Assembly: GCA_018969425.1 (NCBI GenBank)
Contig: JAGWYJ010000002.1
Coordinates: 121,996 to 185,995, forward strand
DNA length: 64,000 nucleotides
Direction: 5' to 3'
From: Alphaproteobacteria bacterium
Lineage (GTDB): Bacteria; Pseudomonadota; Alphaproteobacteria; Caulobacterales; Hyphomonadaceae
Of the stretch, positions 9,586 through 19,056 are shown one piece after another. Below the pieces are notes generated by a model. It made no database searches and was not told the DNA's origin. It saw nothing but the letters and a program-made list of their open reading frames with translations. Within the stretch, counting starts at the first letter, position 1. Each line of letters opens with the position of its first letter. The position numbers and the translations under genes are program-made.

Positions 9586-10236
9586 ATGTGCGGGAAGTTC
9601 AGCCAGTCTGTAACGTGGGGGCAGTTGGTAAACGCGTCCCAGCCCCTCATACCGACGCCTGAGGAGGAATCTGCAGTCGTGACGCCTATGAAAAAGGCCC
9701 ATGTGCTCGGCGTGGGGGGCGACGGCAGACGCTGGGTGGCGCCGATGGTGTGGGGTTTCCTCAAGGACGGAAGACTGCAGCACATTCATGCTCGAGGCGA
9801 AACACTGAACGTTCGTCCGACTTTCCGAAGGCCATTCCTCGAGGGCCGTGGAGTTATAATGGTGCGTTCATTCAATGAGGCGGATGAGCCAAGGCCTGGC
9901 CGCACCCGTCAGTGGGTGATTGCTCCAGGAGGAGCCAAAGAGATCGCTATCGCTGTCTTGTTTAGAAAACAGGAGGTCTATCAGGGACTCGAGTATGGGT
10001 TCGTTCAGGTCACCACTCCGGCCAATGCACTGATTGCTCCAATAAGTGATCGGATGCCGGCGGTGCTTGATCCAGAAGCGATTTCCGCGTGGCTCGGAGA
10101 AGTTCCTGGGCCGACGGCGTTTCAGTTGTCGTTGTTGCAGCCGTTTGAAGCCGATACCGAGTGGACGAAAACTCCCGAGGACCCAGCGGCGCAGCGAAGT
10201 TCAGAAACGGGGGGCGCCCAGCTAAGTCTATTTTGA
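9586..10236 (+). CDS. SRAP (YedK/HMCES-like) protein with altered active site
   Basis: The family forms a covalent thiazolidine link between Cys2 and abasic sites in single-stranded DNA. This copy is 216 residues and starts MCGKF, so the catalytic Cys2 is present. The ARGETLNVRPTFR segment matches the family ARAET motif containing the DNA-binding Asn. The family's active-site His normally lies in a HDRMP-type motif; here the aligned stretch is ISDRMPAVL, so the His appears replaced by Ser. The WYEW-type Glu region is also divergent (RSFNEADEP). It stands alone downstream of a 640 bp gap. It may be a crosslinker with altered reversal or a non-repair paralogue. Confidence 0.85.
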   Translation: MCGKFSQSVTWGQLVNASQPLIPTPEEESAVVTPMKKAHVLGVGGDGRRWVAPMVWGFLKDGRLQHIHARGETLNVRPTFRRPFLEGRGVIMVRSFNEADEPRPGRTRQWVIAPGGAKEIAIAVLFRKQEVYQGLEYGFVQVTTPANALIAPISDRMPAVLDPEAISAWLGEVPGPTAFQLSLLQPFEADTEWTKTPEDPAAQRSSETGGAQLSLF

Positions 10237-10421
10237 GTTCGCCCAACCCCCATCGGGGCGGAGGGGTGTCTTGCCGCCCCGCATAGAGCTTGCTCTCCCG
10301 CGGACTTGTGATCTATTCGCTGCTCACCCAACAATAAGCCATCGACCCGTTTCGGAGCGCCTTCTCTTGGGGAAAGTGAACGCTGCGCGCGGTCTTGAGG
10401 ATTTTCGGATCGGATTGCCTT

Positions 10422-11504
10422 ATGCCAAATCCATTCAGCACATTGTCGATCGGGGATCGATCGGCTTTGAAGAATCGCTTTGTTCTTGCCCCGCTTACGA
10501 ACACGCAGAGTCACTCTGACGGGACCTTGAGTGACGATGAGTATCGCTGGCTTGTGAAGCGAGCCGAGGGCGGCTTCGGATTGACAATGACCTGCGCCGC
10601 GCTCGTCCAACGCGATGGGCAGGGGTTTCCGGGCCAGCTTGGCGTCTACGAGGATAGACACATTGAGGGGCTGGCTCGCCTCGCAGATGGCATTAAGGCC
10701 CATTCCAGTCATTCTGTCGTTCAGTTGCATCATGCCGGCATGCGCGCTCCGCAGGCGCTGATTGGCGGGACTCCAATCTGTCCGTCCGATAATTCGGAGT
10801 CTGGTGCGAGGGCTATGACTTACGACGAAGTCTCAAGGACTCGCGACGCATTCGTAGCGGCCGCGAGGCGTTGCGAACGGGCAGGATTTGACGGTGTGGA
10901 GATCCATGGCGCCCATGGTTATCTTCTGTGTGAGTTTCTGAGCTCTGAAATCAATGTTCGCGACGATCGATACGGAGGCGACATCTGGGGACGGTCGACG
11001 ATCATTTTTGAGATCATAGAGGCCATAAGAAGCGAATGCAGGCGCGACTTTAGTCTCGGCGTTCGTCTCTCGCCCGAGCGTTTCGGGTTGAAGTTGGCCG
11101 AAATCCGTGACCTTGCCGCTCGGCTTATGTCGGTTGGAGAGATCGATTATCTTGATATGTCTCTTTGGGACATATTCAAGGAGCCTGTCGAAGAGGGCTT
11201 TCGGGGGCGCTCGCTCCTATCCTGTTTTACCGATCTGGACCGCGGTTCAGTGAAGCTGGGCGCCGCCGGAAAGATCTCTACGGGCGCGGATGTGGCCCGT
11301 GCGATGGACCTGGGTCTGGACTTCGTTGTGGTGGGCCGGGCGGCGATCCTGCACCATGACCTGCCCGAACTCATCAGGATGAATTCGGGTTTCGTGCCAG
11401 CCTCATTACCCGTGACTGCTGACTACCTACGAGCCGAGGGTCTGGGCGAGTCCTTCATCTCTTACATGCGATCCTGGAAGGGCTTTGTGGCGGATGAGGT
11501 CTGA
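10422..11504 (+). CDS. Old Yellow Enzyme family NADH:flavin oxidoreductase
   Basis: An FMN-dependent ene-reductase-type enzyme with a TIM-barrel, 360 residues from ATG 10422. Family signatures are the N-terminal LKNRFVLAPLTNTQSHSDGT, VVQLHHAGM, FDGVEIHGAHGYLLCEFLS with the paired His/His substrate-binding motif, and C-terminal phosphate-binding GKISTGADVARAMDLGLDF. A start nine codons upstream (10395) is possible. No Fe-S cysteine cluster of the 2,4-dienoyl-CoA reductase type is visible and the length fits the single-domain class. Substrates are probably alpha,beta-unsaturated carbonyls. It is not clearly in an operon with its neighbours. Confidence 0.92.
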   Translation: MPNPFSTLSIGDRSALKNRFVLAPLTNTQSHSDGTLSDDEYRWLVKRAEGGFGLTMTCAALVQRDGQGFPGQLGVYEDRHIEGLARLADGIKAHSSHSVVQLHHAGMRAPQALIGGTPICPSDNSESGARAMTYDEVSRTRDAFVAAARRCERAGFDGVEIHGAHGYLLCEFLSSEINVRDDRYGGDIWGRSTIIFEIIEAIRSECRRDFSLGVRLSPERFGLKLAEIRDLAARLMSVGEIDYLDMSLWDIFKEPVEEGFRGRSLLSCFTDLDRGSVKLGAAGKISTGADVARAMDLGLDFVVVGRAAILHHDLPELIRMNSGFVPASLPVTADYLRAEGLGESFISYMRSWKGFVADEV

Positions 11505-11732
11505 TAAGCTAACAGTCCCTCAGGGCGCGCCGATCTTGCTTCTACGCACAGGGCAGGGTGGGTAGGCGGCCGTCTTCTGTCACCCCTCAGAAATTCTTAA
11601 GTGCCAAGATGGCGTCGCTCTCTGGACGCTTTTAGACATTGGCTTCTAACGATTGGATGGAGGAGGCTGGCTCTCAGCTCCTCCCGTAACGCTCCTCGTC
11701 GGTCACGATGAGCCTATGGCAGGAGAGGCGCC

Positions 11733-12473
11733 GTGACATCCTCGAAAATGAAGCGATTTGTCCAGACAGGGGTTCGCCTTGGGCCGTGTCTGATCGGAGT
11801 TTTCCTGTGTGCGTGCAGTGAGGATGAAAAGCTCCCAACATCGGAGAGATCCACTCCCGCTCAGGTCAGTCGATATGCGGAAGACCTACCTCGAAATCGC
11901 TGGCTGACGGTGGATGATGCAGTCCCGGTCTCCCAGGATGGAGGCATCGTCAAAGACGAGGCTGATCGGCCTTATGGGTATGCGATGCTCGGCAAGGCCG
12001 CGCCGGCTTTCTCCGCCGCTTCGTTTGGCGGGGGGCGGGTTACGCAGGAAATTTTCAGGGGAAAGTGGACTATCGTCGACATCTGGGGCGTATGGTGCGG
12101 GGACTGCCGGGTTGATGCTCCGATTGTCGAGGCCCTCGCTCGGGACCTCAGTGCGGACCCAGAGCTTTCCTTTCTGTCGATCCACTCCCCTCCGAGCCGT
12201 GAGAGGGCGGACGAGGCTTATGGCCAGTTCGGCTCGCTCGAGGCCTACTTCGCTGCGCGCGGACGAAGCTATCCCACAGCGGTGGATACCGACGGCGCAA
12301 TCAGGGACGCTTTGGCCATCACCTGGACCCCAACCTACCTCCTTGTCGGCCCCGATCTGACGATACGTGCGTTCCGGACCGATCTGAGTGTTGGCGGTGA
12401 GAGCGCTGCCCAAGATGCTCTCGCCGAGGCGCGTTCCATACGTCAGGGATATGAGACAGATCAACGCCAGTGA
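11733..12473 (+). CDS. TlpA-like thioredoxin-fold lipoprotein with WCGDC site
   Basis: A predicted membrane-anchored periplasmic thiol-disulfide protein of 246 residues. The N-terminal signal ends in lipobox-like FLCAC (Cys28). The thioredoxin fold (residues ~88-235) includes the active site W-C-G-D-C at 121-125 and a cis-Pro loop WTPTYLL. In TlpA/ResA proteins the second inter-cysteine residue is usually Pro, so Asp here may shift redox potential. A GTG start at 11733 was preferred because AGGAG lies seven bases upstream; the next ATG (11748) has no such site. No cytochrome c maturation genes lie nearby, so the partner is unknown. Confidence 0.85.
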   Translation: MTSSKMKRFVQTGVRLGPCLIGVFLCACSEDEKLPTSERSTPAQVSRYAEDLPRNRWLTVDDAVPVSQDGGIVKDEADRPYGYAMLGKAAPAFSAASFGGGRVTQEIFRGKWTIVDIWGVWCGDCRVDAPIVEALARDLSADPELSFLSIHSPPSRERADEAYGQFGSLEAYFAARGRSYPTAVDTDGAIRDALAITWTPTYLLVGPDLTIRAFRTDLSVGGESAAQDALAEARSIRQGYETDQRQ

Positions 12474-12500
12474 GGATCTTGGACACAGATCTTTTGGCGA

Positions 12501-13580
12501 TCAGGTTGAGCTCGTCTTTTCCAACGATCTGAGCAGGTTGCGAAGAGAATGATCGTGTCCTGTCTCAATGGCCGCAACGATCGCTTCGCCCACGTGGCCG
12601 ATTGAGGGTTGCGGGGGCCATTGATGATAATTAACGTCTATTTCCGTATGGGTTGGGACCGGGGACCGCATTAGGGTTATGATCCCGCGCGAAACAGCCT
12701 CGCACGAAAGGGCCCCGGGCCCTGCGCTGATGGCCTCAAGGGCCTTTTCAAATAGAAATTTCAGGCCTGATGAGCGTTTCCAGAGTCTGAGTAAGACGGA
12801 GCCGAAAGCGGGTTTTGTAGGACCCATCCAGGAGCGCATGCGACCAACGAAGGAGTCGTTCGGCCAGTCGCGGAAGCATAAATTGAGCTGGACGACGCCA
12901 TTATCTGCGAGGTGATGCGGCATCGCCTTGAAGAAAGTCTCCAGAATGAACTCTCCCGCCTCGAGCATGTGCCTTGGTCGAAACTCTGTCCCAACTGGAG
13001 CGTTGAAGACAATCTGATCGAACCTCTGGCCTTCGAGCGCTTCAAACAGGTCTGAGTGGACGAAGGAGATATTGTCGACGGAGTTCAGCCGGGCGTTGAG
13101 ATCTCCCATCGCCAAGGCGCGCGGATTAATGTCGGAGGCGATAACGTGGTCGCTCCATTGAGCGAGGACAAGGGCGAGTATTCCGCATCCGGTTCCCAGG
13201 TCGAGCGAAAGTCGACGTCGGCGATTAGGCATCATGCGGGCGAGGGCAGGGCCTTCCCAGAGCGGATCGACAATCAGGGCTTCGTCTCTGAAGCGTGATT
13301 TCGGATGGTCGGTGACCAGAACTTTCCTAAGCACATGTCGGACTGCAAAGCGGGAGGTCAGGCCGTCTCCCGGACAGGTTTCAAAAATGCCGAGCACGGT
13401 GAGGTCCTTGATCGACTGAGAGCCGATTAGCGCCTCGACTTCCGCTCGCCGCACCTGCTTTCCGGAGAACACCCCCGCGGCGCCGGTCGGCTCTTTGAGA
13501 AATGCCTCCTTTAGCTTCCGTCCCAATTGGGCGCAGTCCAACTGAGAGATTTGGTCGGAAGCGAGCCTCGGGAGAGACAT
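12501..13580 (-). CDS. Class I SAM-dependent methyltransferase, PrmC/MTS-like
   Basis: A predicted methyltransferase of 359 residues. The SAM-binding motif LDLGTGCGILALVLAQ and acidic motif II ASDIN are in the middle of the protein (~residues 142-175). The motif equivalent to NPPY of PrmC/HemK-type enzymes reads FNAPVG. That position usually contacts the planar substrate amide or base, so a Pro-to-Ala change may alter specificity. The N-terminal ~130 residues are family-specific and the C-terminal ~100 residues show no recognised domain. It is convergent with the TlpA-like gene (27 bp apart). The substrate is unknown; general assignment is firm. Confidence 0.85.
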   Translation of the reverse strand: MSLPRLASDQISQLDCAQLGRKLKEAFLKEPTGAAGVFSGKQVRRAEVEALIGSQSIKDLTVLGIFETCPGDGLTSRFAVRHVLRKVLVTDHPKSRFRDEALIVDPLWEGPALARMMPNRRRRLSLDLGTGCGILALVLAQWSDHVIASDINPRALAMGDLNARLNSVDNISFVHSDLFEALEGQRFDQIVFNAPVGTEFRPRHMLEAGEFILETFFKAMPHHLADNGVVQLNLCFRDWPNDSFVGRMRSWMGPTKPAFGSVLLRLWKRSSGLKFLFEKALEAISAGPGALSCEAVSRGIITLMRSPVPTHTEIDVNYHQWPPQPSIGHVGEAIVAAIETGHDHSLRNLLRSLEKTSST

Positions 13581-13737
13581 GATGGGAATCTTTTCGGTAG
13601 GGGAGATAGCCGGGGGAATTTCAGAACCGTCTGAGCAAGAAACGGACCTTGAACCATGAATTCCATTCTATCCATCTTGGCGCGGGGAACTTATGCATTT
13701 GATCGGGCTCAGAGGACGCCTCTTTGGGAGAGTGGAG

Positions 13738-14841
13738 ATGAAGCTGAGAGGAGTTCGGGTGGGTCTTGCGGTTCTGAGCATTGCAACGGCGGCCTCCTGC
13801 GGAGCGGCTCGTCTGTCCGATGGTCAGGGAGACCGTGGTTCGTCCGGTCCTTGTGTGGTTCGCCCGGGCGCGGCCGGGGCGGAGGATTTCGCCTTAGACT
13901 GGGAGAGGAGATACTTGTTTGTATCCTCCGATGATCGACGGGCGCAGCAGATCCCACGAGGGGGAGAGGCCTCGCCGCCGGGACGAATTCTCACTCTGGC
14001 CGCGGATGATCCTGACCCAAGGCGGCCCGTGGCGTCGATCGATCTTCGGAATCTTCCGGACAGGTTTCATCCGCATGGGGTCGGTTTGTGGTCTTCGAGA
14101 AATGAGGAACGTGTGCTCATGGCGGTCAGTCACCCGGAGGCGCCGTCTTATGAGGGATCCGTTATCGAGATATTCGATGTCGGGATCGACGGAGGTCTCA
14201 GACATCGGCGCTCTGTCTCAGCGCCTTGGCTGACGCGTCCCAACGATGTCGTTCCAACGGGACCCGATAGTTTCTATGTCACCATAGAAGGCGGGGCGAA
14301 AGCGGGATCCTTCTGGGATCTGATCGGAATGGCGACCGGTCAGGACAGGAGCGGCTCAATATGGTTCTTCGACGGGAGCTCAGGTCGAAAGGTCGCTGGG
14401 GGGCTTTCCTTCGCAAATTCCCTTGCGTTGAGCTCAGATGGAAGTCGGCTGTTTGCGACCTCGACGGTGACGCGTGCCCTCCATATCTTCAATCGAAATT
14501 TGATATCGGAAGAACTGAACCCAATCAGGACAATAGATCTCGGCTCGGGTCTGGATAACATCACAGTCGATCCGGCCGATCGGATATTTATAGCGGCCCA
14601 TCGCGATTTGCCTGCGTTCGTTTTCGGACATGCAAGGAACGCTCGTCGAAAGTCGCCCAGCCAGGCTCTTCAGGTTGAGGGGGCCGCAGGTGTGGGGGAC
14701 GTGGCGTTCAGGGAGGTCTTCGCCTCTGAAGGAGATGACCTTTCCGCCGCCTCTGTCGCGGTGGAGATAAATGGCCGATTGGTGCTCGGGGGCGTCTATG
14801 ACGATGGGATCCTGGTGTGTGATGCATCCGTCGCCCGTTAA
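13738..14841 (+). CDS. Arylesterase/SMP-30-like beta-propeller lipoprotein
   Basis: A probable envelope lipoprotein of 367 residues. The signal peptide is MKLRGVRVGLAVLSIATAASC, giving a lipidated Cys at about residue 21. The body shows beta-propeller features of the paraoxonase/SMP-30 superfamily: FHPHGVGLW, RPNDVVPTGPDSFYVT, FANSLALSSDGSRLFAT, and DNITVDPADRIFIAAH. The HPHG and N-D/N-S positions match calcium and active-site positions of PON-like lactonases. Hence the likely activity is lactonase or arylesterase, as inference. ATG 13738 follows GGGAGAGTGGAG; an upstream in-frame start at 13693 would place a polar stretch before the signal peptide. Confidence 0.8.
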   Translation: MKLRGVRVGLAVLSIATAASCGAARLSDGQGDRGSSGPCVVRPGAAGAEDFALDWERRYLFVSSDDRRAQQIPRGGEASPPGRILTLAADDPDPRRPVASIDLRNLPDRFHPHGVGLWSSRNEERVLMAVSHPEAPSYEGSVIEIFDVGIDGGLRHRRSVSAPWLTRPNDVVPTGPDSFYVTIEGGAKAGSFWDLIGMATGQDRSGSIWFFDGSSGRKVAGGLSFANSLALSSDGSRLFATSTVTRALHIFNRNLISEELNPIRTIDLGSGLDNITVDPADRIFIAAHRDLPAFVFGHARNARRKSPSQALQVEGAAGVGDVAFREVFASEGDDLSAASVAVEINGRLVLGGVYDDGILVCDASVAR

Positions 14842-14879
14842 CAGAGGAGTTAAAGACCCGTTCGCGGTCGTGCGCGGCT

Positions 14880-16496
14880 TCAGCGGTCGCTCACCAGCAG
14901 GGAGGCGTACCGTGATCGCAAGGCCTTCTTGTCGATCTTTCCGGTCGCCGTGAGGGGGGCCATATCGAAGATGATGCGGTCTGGCATCCACCATCGGGCG
15001 ATCAGCGGCTCAAGATGCGCACGGATCTCCGCTTCGCTGACCGCGCCAGGCGTGAGGGGTTCGATGATGAGAATGGGGCGTTCTTCCCACTTCGGATGGG
15101 GGACGCCCACCACTGCGGCGATCTTTACGCCCTTGCAGGCGCTGGCGGCATTCTCAAGATCAATCGAACTGATCCACTCGCCACCCGATTTGATGACGTC
15201 TTTCTTCCGATCCGTGATGCGCATGAACCCATCCGGATCGATGGTGGCGATATCACCGGTGTCGAACCATCCGTCCGGCCTCGCTGCATCTCTCTCCTGA
15301 AGGTAATATCGCTGAATGGTCCAAGGCCCCCTCACCAGCAGAGCCCCTGAGCTCTCTCCGTCCCAGGGGAGATCAGCTCCCTCCTCATCCTCGATACGCA
15401 ACTCGATACCGAACTGCAGGCGCCCTTGGCGTGTCCAAATCGCTTCCTGCATGGCGTCTTCGCCGCGTTCGGCCAGAGCGGGCGTAGGGGTGGCGACTAC
15501 CCCGAGCGGGCAGGTTTCAGTCATGCCCCAGATCTGGAGAACTGTAACGCCGTAACGTGTCTTGAACGCACTTGCCATGGCGCGGGGAACAGCAGATCCG
15601 CCTATGACCACTCGCTGCAGGCGACCCGGCGCCTCGCCAGTCGCTTCAAGGTGGGCCAGATACATCGTCCAGATCGTTGGCACCCCGCCTGTGAAGGTCA
15701 CCTCCTCCTCTGTGATTAGAGCCTGCAGGCTCTCGCCATCCATCTTGTCGCAAGGGAGGACCAGTTTGCATCCGTTCACGGGAGCCGCGAACGGAAGTCC
15801 CCACGCTGTCGCGTGGTAAAGCGATGAGCAGGGCATGACGACATCGAAGGCCGAAAGGCCGAACGCCCCTGACAGTCCGGCAGCAAATGCATGCAGGACG
15901 ACGGCCCGATGAGAGTAGACCACCCCTTTGGGATCTCCCGTCGTTCCCGACGTATAACAAAGAAAAGCTCCGAAGTTTTCGTCGATCAGCGGCCAGTCGA
16001 AATTGGACGGTTCCTGCCGGATCAACGCCTCATAACTGAGAGCGTAGGGAGCCGGCGAGCTCTGCGCGGAGAGTATGACATAAGTCCGGATGTTCGGCAG
16101 TCGGGGTTTCAGGCGCTCAATGAGCGGCAGGAAGGTTTTATCGAAGAACAGGATATGGGAGCCGCCATGATTGAGGGTGTAAACGATTTGGTCTTCCGAC
16201 AGTCTGGGATTGGCGGTGTGAAGAACAGCGCCGAGGCCTGGGACGGCGTAGAACAATTCGAAATGACGATGGGTGTTCCACGCCAGACTCGCCACGCGGT
16301 CGCCCGGCCCGACGCCGAGTCGACGCAGGGCGTTGGCGCATGAGCCTACCCGAGCATAGACGTCCCGATAATTCGATCTCCACAACGGCTCGTCGACAAG
16401 TCGGGACACCACCTCCCGTTTAGGATGTGCGCTGGCGGCGAACCGAAGAATGTCTATGATTCTCAACGATGCGGTTTGCATCTGACCCTGTGTCAT
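14880..16496 (-). CDS. Long-chain fatty acid-CoA ligase (AMP-forming)
   Basis: Activates a carboxylic acid, probably a fatty acid, to its CoA thioester via an acyl-adenylate. It is 538 residues from ATG 16496; a TTG at 16562 would add 22 residues. The AMP-binding P-loop YTSGTTGDPKGVVYSHR, the A5-type segment QIWGMTETCPLG, DGWFDTGDIATID and the C-terminal TGKIDKKALRSRY, carrying the catalytic Lys, are intact. It is convergent with the arylesterase-like gene and divergent from the aminotransferase. Neighbouring P450 and lipid genes fit a role in lipid or hydrocarbon catabolism, which is inference. Confidence 0.92.
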   Translation of the reverse strand: MTQGQMQTASLRIIDILRFAASAHPKREVVSRLVDEPLWRSNYRDVYARVGSCANALRRLGVGPGDRVASLAWNTHRHFELFYAVPGLGAVLHTANPRLSEDQIVYTLNHGGSHILFFDKTFLPLIERLKPRLPNIRTYVILSAQSSPAPYALSYEALIRQEPSNFDWPLIDENFGAFLCYTSGTTGDPKGVVYSHRAVVLHAFAAGLSGAFGLSAFDVVMPCSSLYHATAWGLPFAAPVNGCKLVLPCDKMDGESLQALITEEEVTFTGGVPTIWTMYLAHLEATGEAPGRLQRVVIGGSAVPRAMASAFKTRYGVTVLQIWGMTETCPLGVVATPTPALAERGEDAMQEAIWTRQGRLQFGIELRIEDEEGADLPWDGESSGALLVRGPWTIQRYYLQERDAARPDGWFDTGDIATIDPDGFMRITDRKKDVIKSGGEWISSIDLENAASACKGVKIAAVVGVPHPKWEERPILIIEPLTPGAVSEAEIRAHLEPLIARWWMPDRIIFDMAPLTATGKIDKKALRSRYASLLVSDR

Positions 16497-16659
16497 GCTT
16501 TGTCCAGTCTCACTCGGAAGCGCGGCGTAGTCGATAAAATCAGCATTGGTCAGGATCGGCAACGGATGGGGCCAATGGATCGAAGGACGATGCTAAGGCT
16601 GTCCGGACGAGGAGAGAAGGGCCGTCGCCATCGACAGGCGCTGAGAGGGCAGACCGAAG

Positions 16660-17820
16660 ATGAAGGCTGATGTCGAGCCCTTTCGCGCGATAGTCATCAG
16701 CCGTCTCGCTCATGAGATGGAGCGCGAAGGACGGTCGGTCATTCATATGGAATTCGGTCAGCCATCCACTGGGGCGCCGGAGGAGGCGCTTGCCGCAGCT
16801 CAGAGGGTCCTTGTGTCCGATCCGATGGGATATTGGGAAAGCCCGGATCTTAAGGACAGAATTGTTCGTCGGTATGCGGATGTCCATGGGGTGACGCTCT
16901 CAGCCGATCAGATCACACTCACCTGCGGTGCGTCCCCCGCTCTCGTGCTTGCGCTCACCGCTGTCTTTTCCCCGGGCGATCGCGTGGCCTTGGCTCGCCC
17001 TGGTTATGTCGCTTACCGGAATACCCTGCGCGCGCTTTCGATGTCGCCGGTAGAGATTCCCTGCGGCGCCGAGAGCCGTTTTCAGCTGACCAGCGAACAC
17101 ATTGAGGGGCTTGATCCGTCGCCGGCGGGTCTCATCGTCGCCAGTCCTGCCAATCCCACTGGGACAATCATCTCGCCTCCGGGCCTGCAGGCGATCGCAC
17201 AGGCGGCGCGAGCGCGCTCTGTGCGTCTGATCTCTGACGAGATCTATCACGGTTTGACCTATGGCCCGCGCACAGCCTCAATTCTCGAGTTCGATCCTGA
17301 CGCCTTCGTGGTCAACTCGTTTTCCAAGTATTTCTCCATGGTGGGCTGGCGCTTAGGTTGGCTTGTTGCTCCGGTCTCTCATGTGGAGAGGGTGCGGGCG
17401 CTTGTTGGCAATCTGTTTCTGACCGCCCCTTCGCTCAGTCAGCATGCAGGCCTCGCGGCCATGGACAGTTTGCCGGAGCTGGAGAGGCACGTGTCTGCCT
17501 ACCGGCGCAATCGCGATTTGCTTTTGACGGCCTTGCCGGAAATGGGGTTGATCCGGACGGCCCCGCCTGACGGAGCGTTCTACATCTACGCTGATATCGG
17601 ACATCTGACCTCCGACAGCATGGCTTTCTGCGAGCAGCTTCTCAGGGATACCGGAGTGGCGACCGCTCCCGGTGTGGACTTTGATCCCGTTGAGGGCGGC
17701 CGTCACATTCGGTTTAGCTTCGCGGTCTCCACAGATCTGATACAGGAGGCGATCGACCGGATGACGCCCTGGTTTCGCGAACGAGGTCGGGAGGCTCGTT
17801 CGTCCAGGGAGGCCTCATGA
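16660..17820 (+). CDS. PLP-dependent aminotransferase, class I/II
   Basis: A fold-type I aminotransferase of 386 residues. The N-terminal glycine-rich FGQPSTGAP, the LTCGASPALVLAL phosphate-binding stretch, SPANPTG, SDEIYHG and the PLP Lys in NSFSKYFSMVGWRLGW (Lys223) are all present, followed by the substrate-binding Arg in HIRFSF. It resembles the aspartate/tyrosine/aromatic aminotransferase group; the amino acid substrate cannot be fixed. It is divergent from the acyl-CoA ligase, with about 160 bp between chosen starts, and convergent with the next lipoprotein. Confidence 0.92.
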   Translation: MKADVEPFRAIVISRLAHEMEREGRSVIHMEFGQPSTGAPEEALAAAQRVLVSDPMGYWESPDLKDRIVRRYADVHGVTLSADQITLTCGASPALVLALTAVFSPGDRVALARPGYVAYRNTLRALSMSPVEIPCGAESRFQLTSEHIEGLDPSPAGLIVASPANPTGTIISPPGLQAIAQAARARSVRLISDEIYHGLTYGPRTASILEFDPDAFVVNSFSKYFSMVGWRLGWLVAPVSHVERVRALVGNLFLTAPSLSQHAGLAAMDSLPELERHVSAYRRNRDLLLTALPEMGLIRTAPPDGAFYIYADIGHLTSDSMAFCEQLLRDTGVATAPGVDFDPVEGGRHIRFSFAVSTDLIQEAIDRMTPWFRERGREARSSREAS

Positions 17821-17840
17821 GGCGCAGGCCGCATAGGACG

Positions 17841-18818
17841 TCAGGAACACTGATTGTTCTCGCCCCTTAACCACCTCTCGCCGTCGATCAGGACGCCGTC
17901 GGACGCCTGTCGAAGCGTATAGCGCAGAATGTCGCCATCAGATGTCGAGAGCGTAAGCTCACCGGCGCCGGAGAGCAGGCCTTGCGCCCGCCAGGTCCCA
18001 GTCAGCCCGCCCTCGAATGCGCCGCTAGCGACCCCTGTTGTAAAGCCCCCCCCGTCAACGCGTTTCATGAATGAACCGTTTGAACAGAGCCAGAGCTCAT
18101 GCTTTTCGCTGTATCCGTTCCCGGAGTAGAATTTTACAAGATATCGCCCCCTGAGCTGGCGCTCCCATTCGGAAGTCGCTTGAGCTCGCGGAGCGCCGAT
18201 CTCGAATGTCGTCATGAGCTGACTCAGGGTTGCCTGAACGGCGTCCGACCCCGCAGATGGGACAAGAGCGATCAGGGTGAGGGTGCGCCCTGGGCTGATT
18301 TCCCTGATCATAATCGAACCAAGAGTGGGCGAGGGAGCGCCGCGGACGGTAAATCGGTTTGCGTGGATCCCTTCCTTGACCGACGGGACCTCGAGGGGAT
18401 CAAGGATAATGCCGTCTCCGAGATCGATGGAGCTGCGCAGTTCGGCTACGGCCTGCTGCAGAACGCCCTCGTCTAGTGACGCAATCACGAGGCTTTGACC
18501 GTCCGGCCCTGCCAGGACGGTTCGGTTTCCATCTGAGCCTTGAGCCGACCAGCCAGGCGGCGGAAAGAGAGATAGTCCTCCCGGAAGGTCAACTCTCGGG
18601 CCCGTCCGCCGACCCGATGCAGGCTCCGGAGGAGCAGGACTTTCCGGTGCATTGGCGCTGTCTACGGCATTGCTCATCGGGGGCTCCCCTGGGGTCTGGG
18701 TCTGCTGGGGGTCGAGGTTGGCTGTCAGCGAATCGTTGTCAGCGGCGGGAGGGCTGCAAGCGGCAGTCAGGAGAATCGCGGCGCTCATCGCCGACCTCGC
18801 CAATGATGATCTGAACAT
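17841..18818 (-). CDS. Hypothetical lipoprotein with C-terminal beta-rich domain
   Basis: Function not recognised. It is 325 residues from ATG 18818, which follows GGGGAGAG; the longer frame to 19058 would bury the signal peptide. The N-terminus MFRSSLARSAMSAAILLTAACS is a lipoprotein signal. Residues ~25-75 are a Pro/Ala/Gln/Asp-rich linker. The middle resembles a stress- or lipid-response beta domain (LPGGLSLFPPPGWSAQG). The C-terminal ~90 residues (GRYLVKFYSGNGYSEKHEL onward) look like a lipocalin-like small-molecule or structural domain with paired Cys. It is convergent with the aminotransferase and divergent from the P450. Confidence 0.75.
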   Translation of the reverse strand: MFRSSLARSAMSAAILLTAACSPPAADNDSLTANLDPQQTQTPGEPPMSNAVDSANAPESPAPPEPASGRRTGPRVDLPGGLSLFPPPGWSAQGSDGNRTVLAGPDGQSLVIASLDEGVLQQAVAELRSSIDLGDGIILDPLEVPSVKEGIHANRFTVRGAPSPTLGSIMIREISPGRTLTLIALVPSAGSDAVQATLSQLMTTFEIGAPRAQATSEWERQLRGRYLVKFYSGNGYSEKHELWLCSNGSFMKRVDGGGFTTGVASGAFEGGLTGTWRAQGLLSGAGELTLSTSDGDILRYTLRQASDGVLIDGERWLRGENNQCS

Positions 18819-19056
18819 GACTGGCTCTCCCCGCGTGGCTGCACCGTGTTTCATTCTGACCCAAATCGCAGGCTGCGCAAATCCATTGACCGAGTATTGA
18901 GGCAGTTTTCCCAGGGTTCGTTTCGGGCGTGATCCCATGGCAGGAGGGCGCCGTGTCTGATATAGACCCGAGGCTTGAAAGCGGGGGCGCCGCCCCGCTG
19001 ACGCGGATATGTCCCCGTTCCCGGAAGGGAACATGCGGGCGGAAGAAGAGGGTCTC

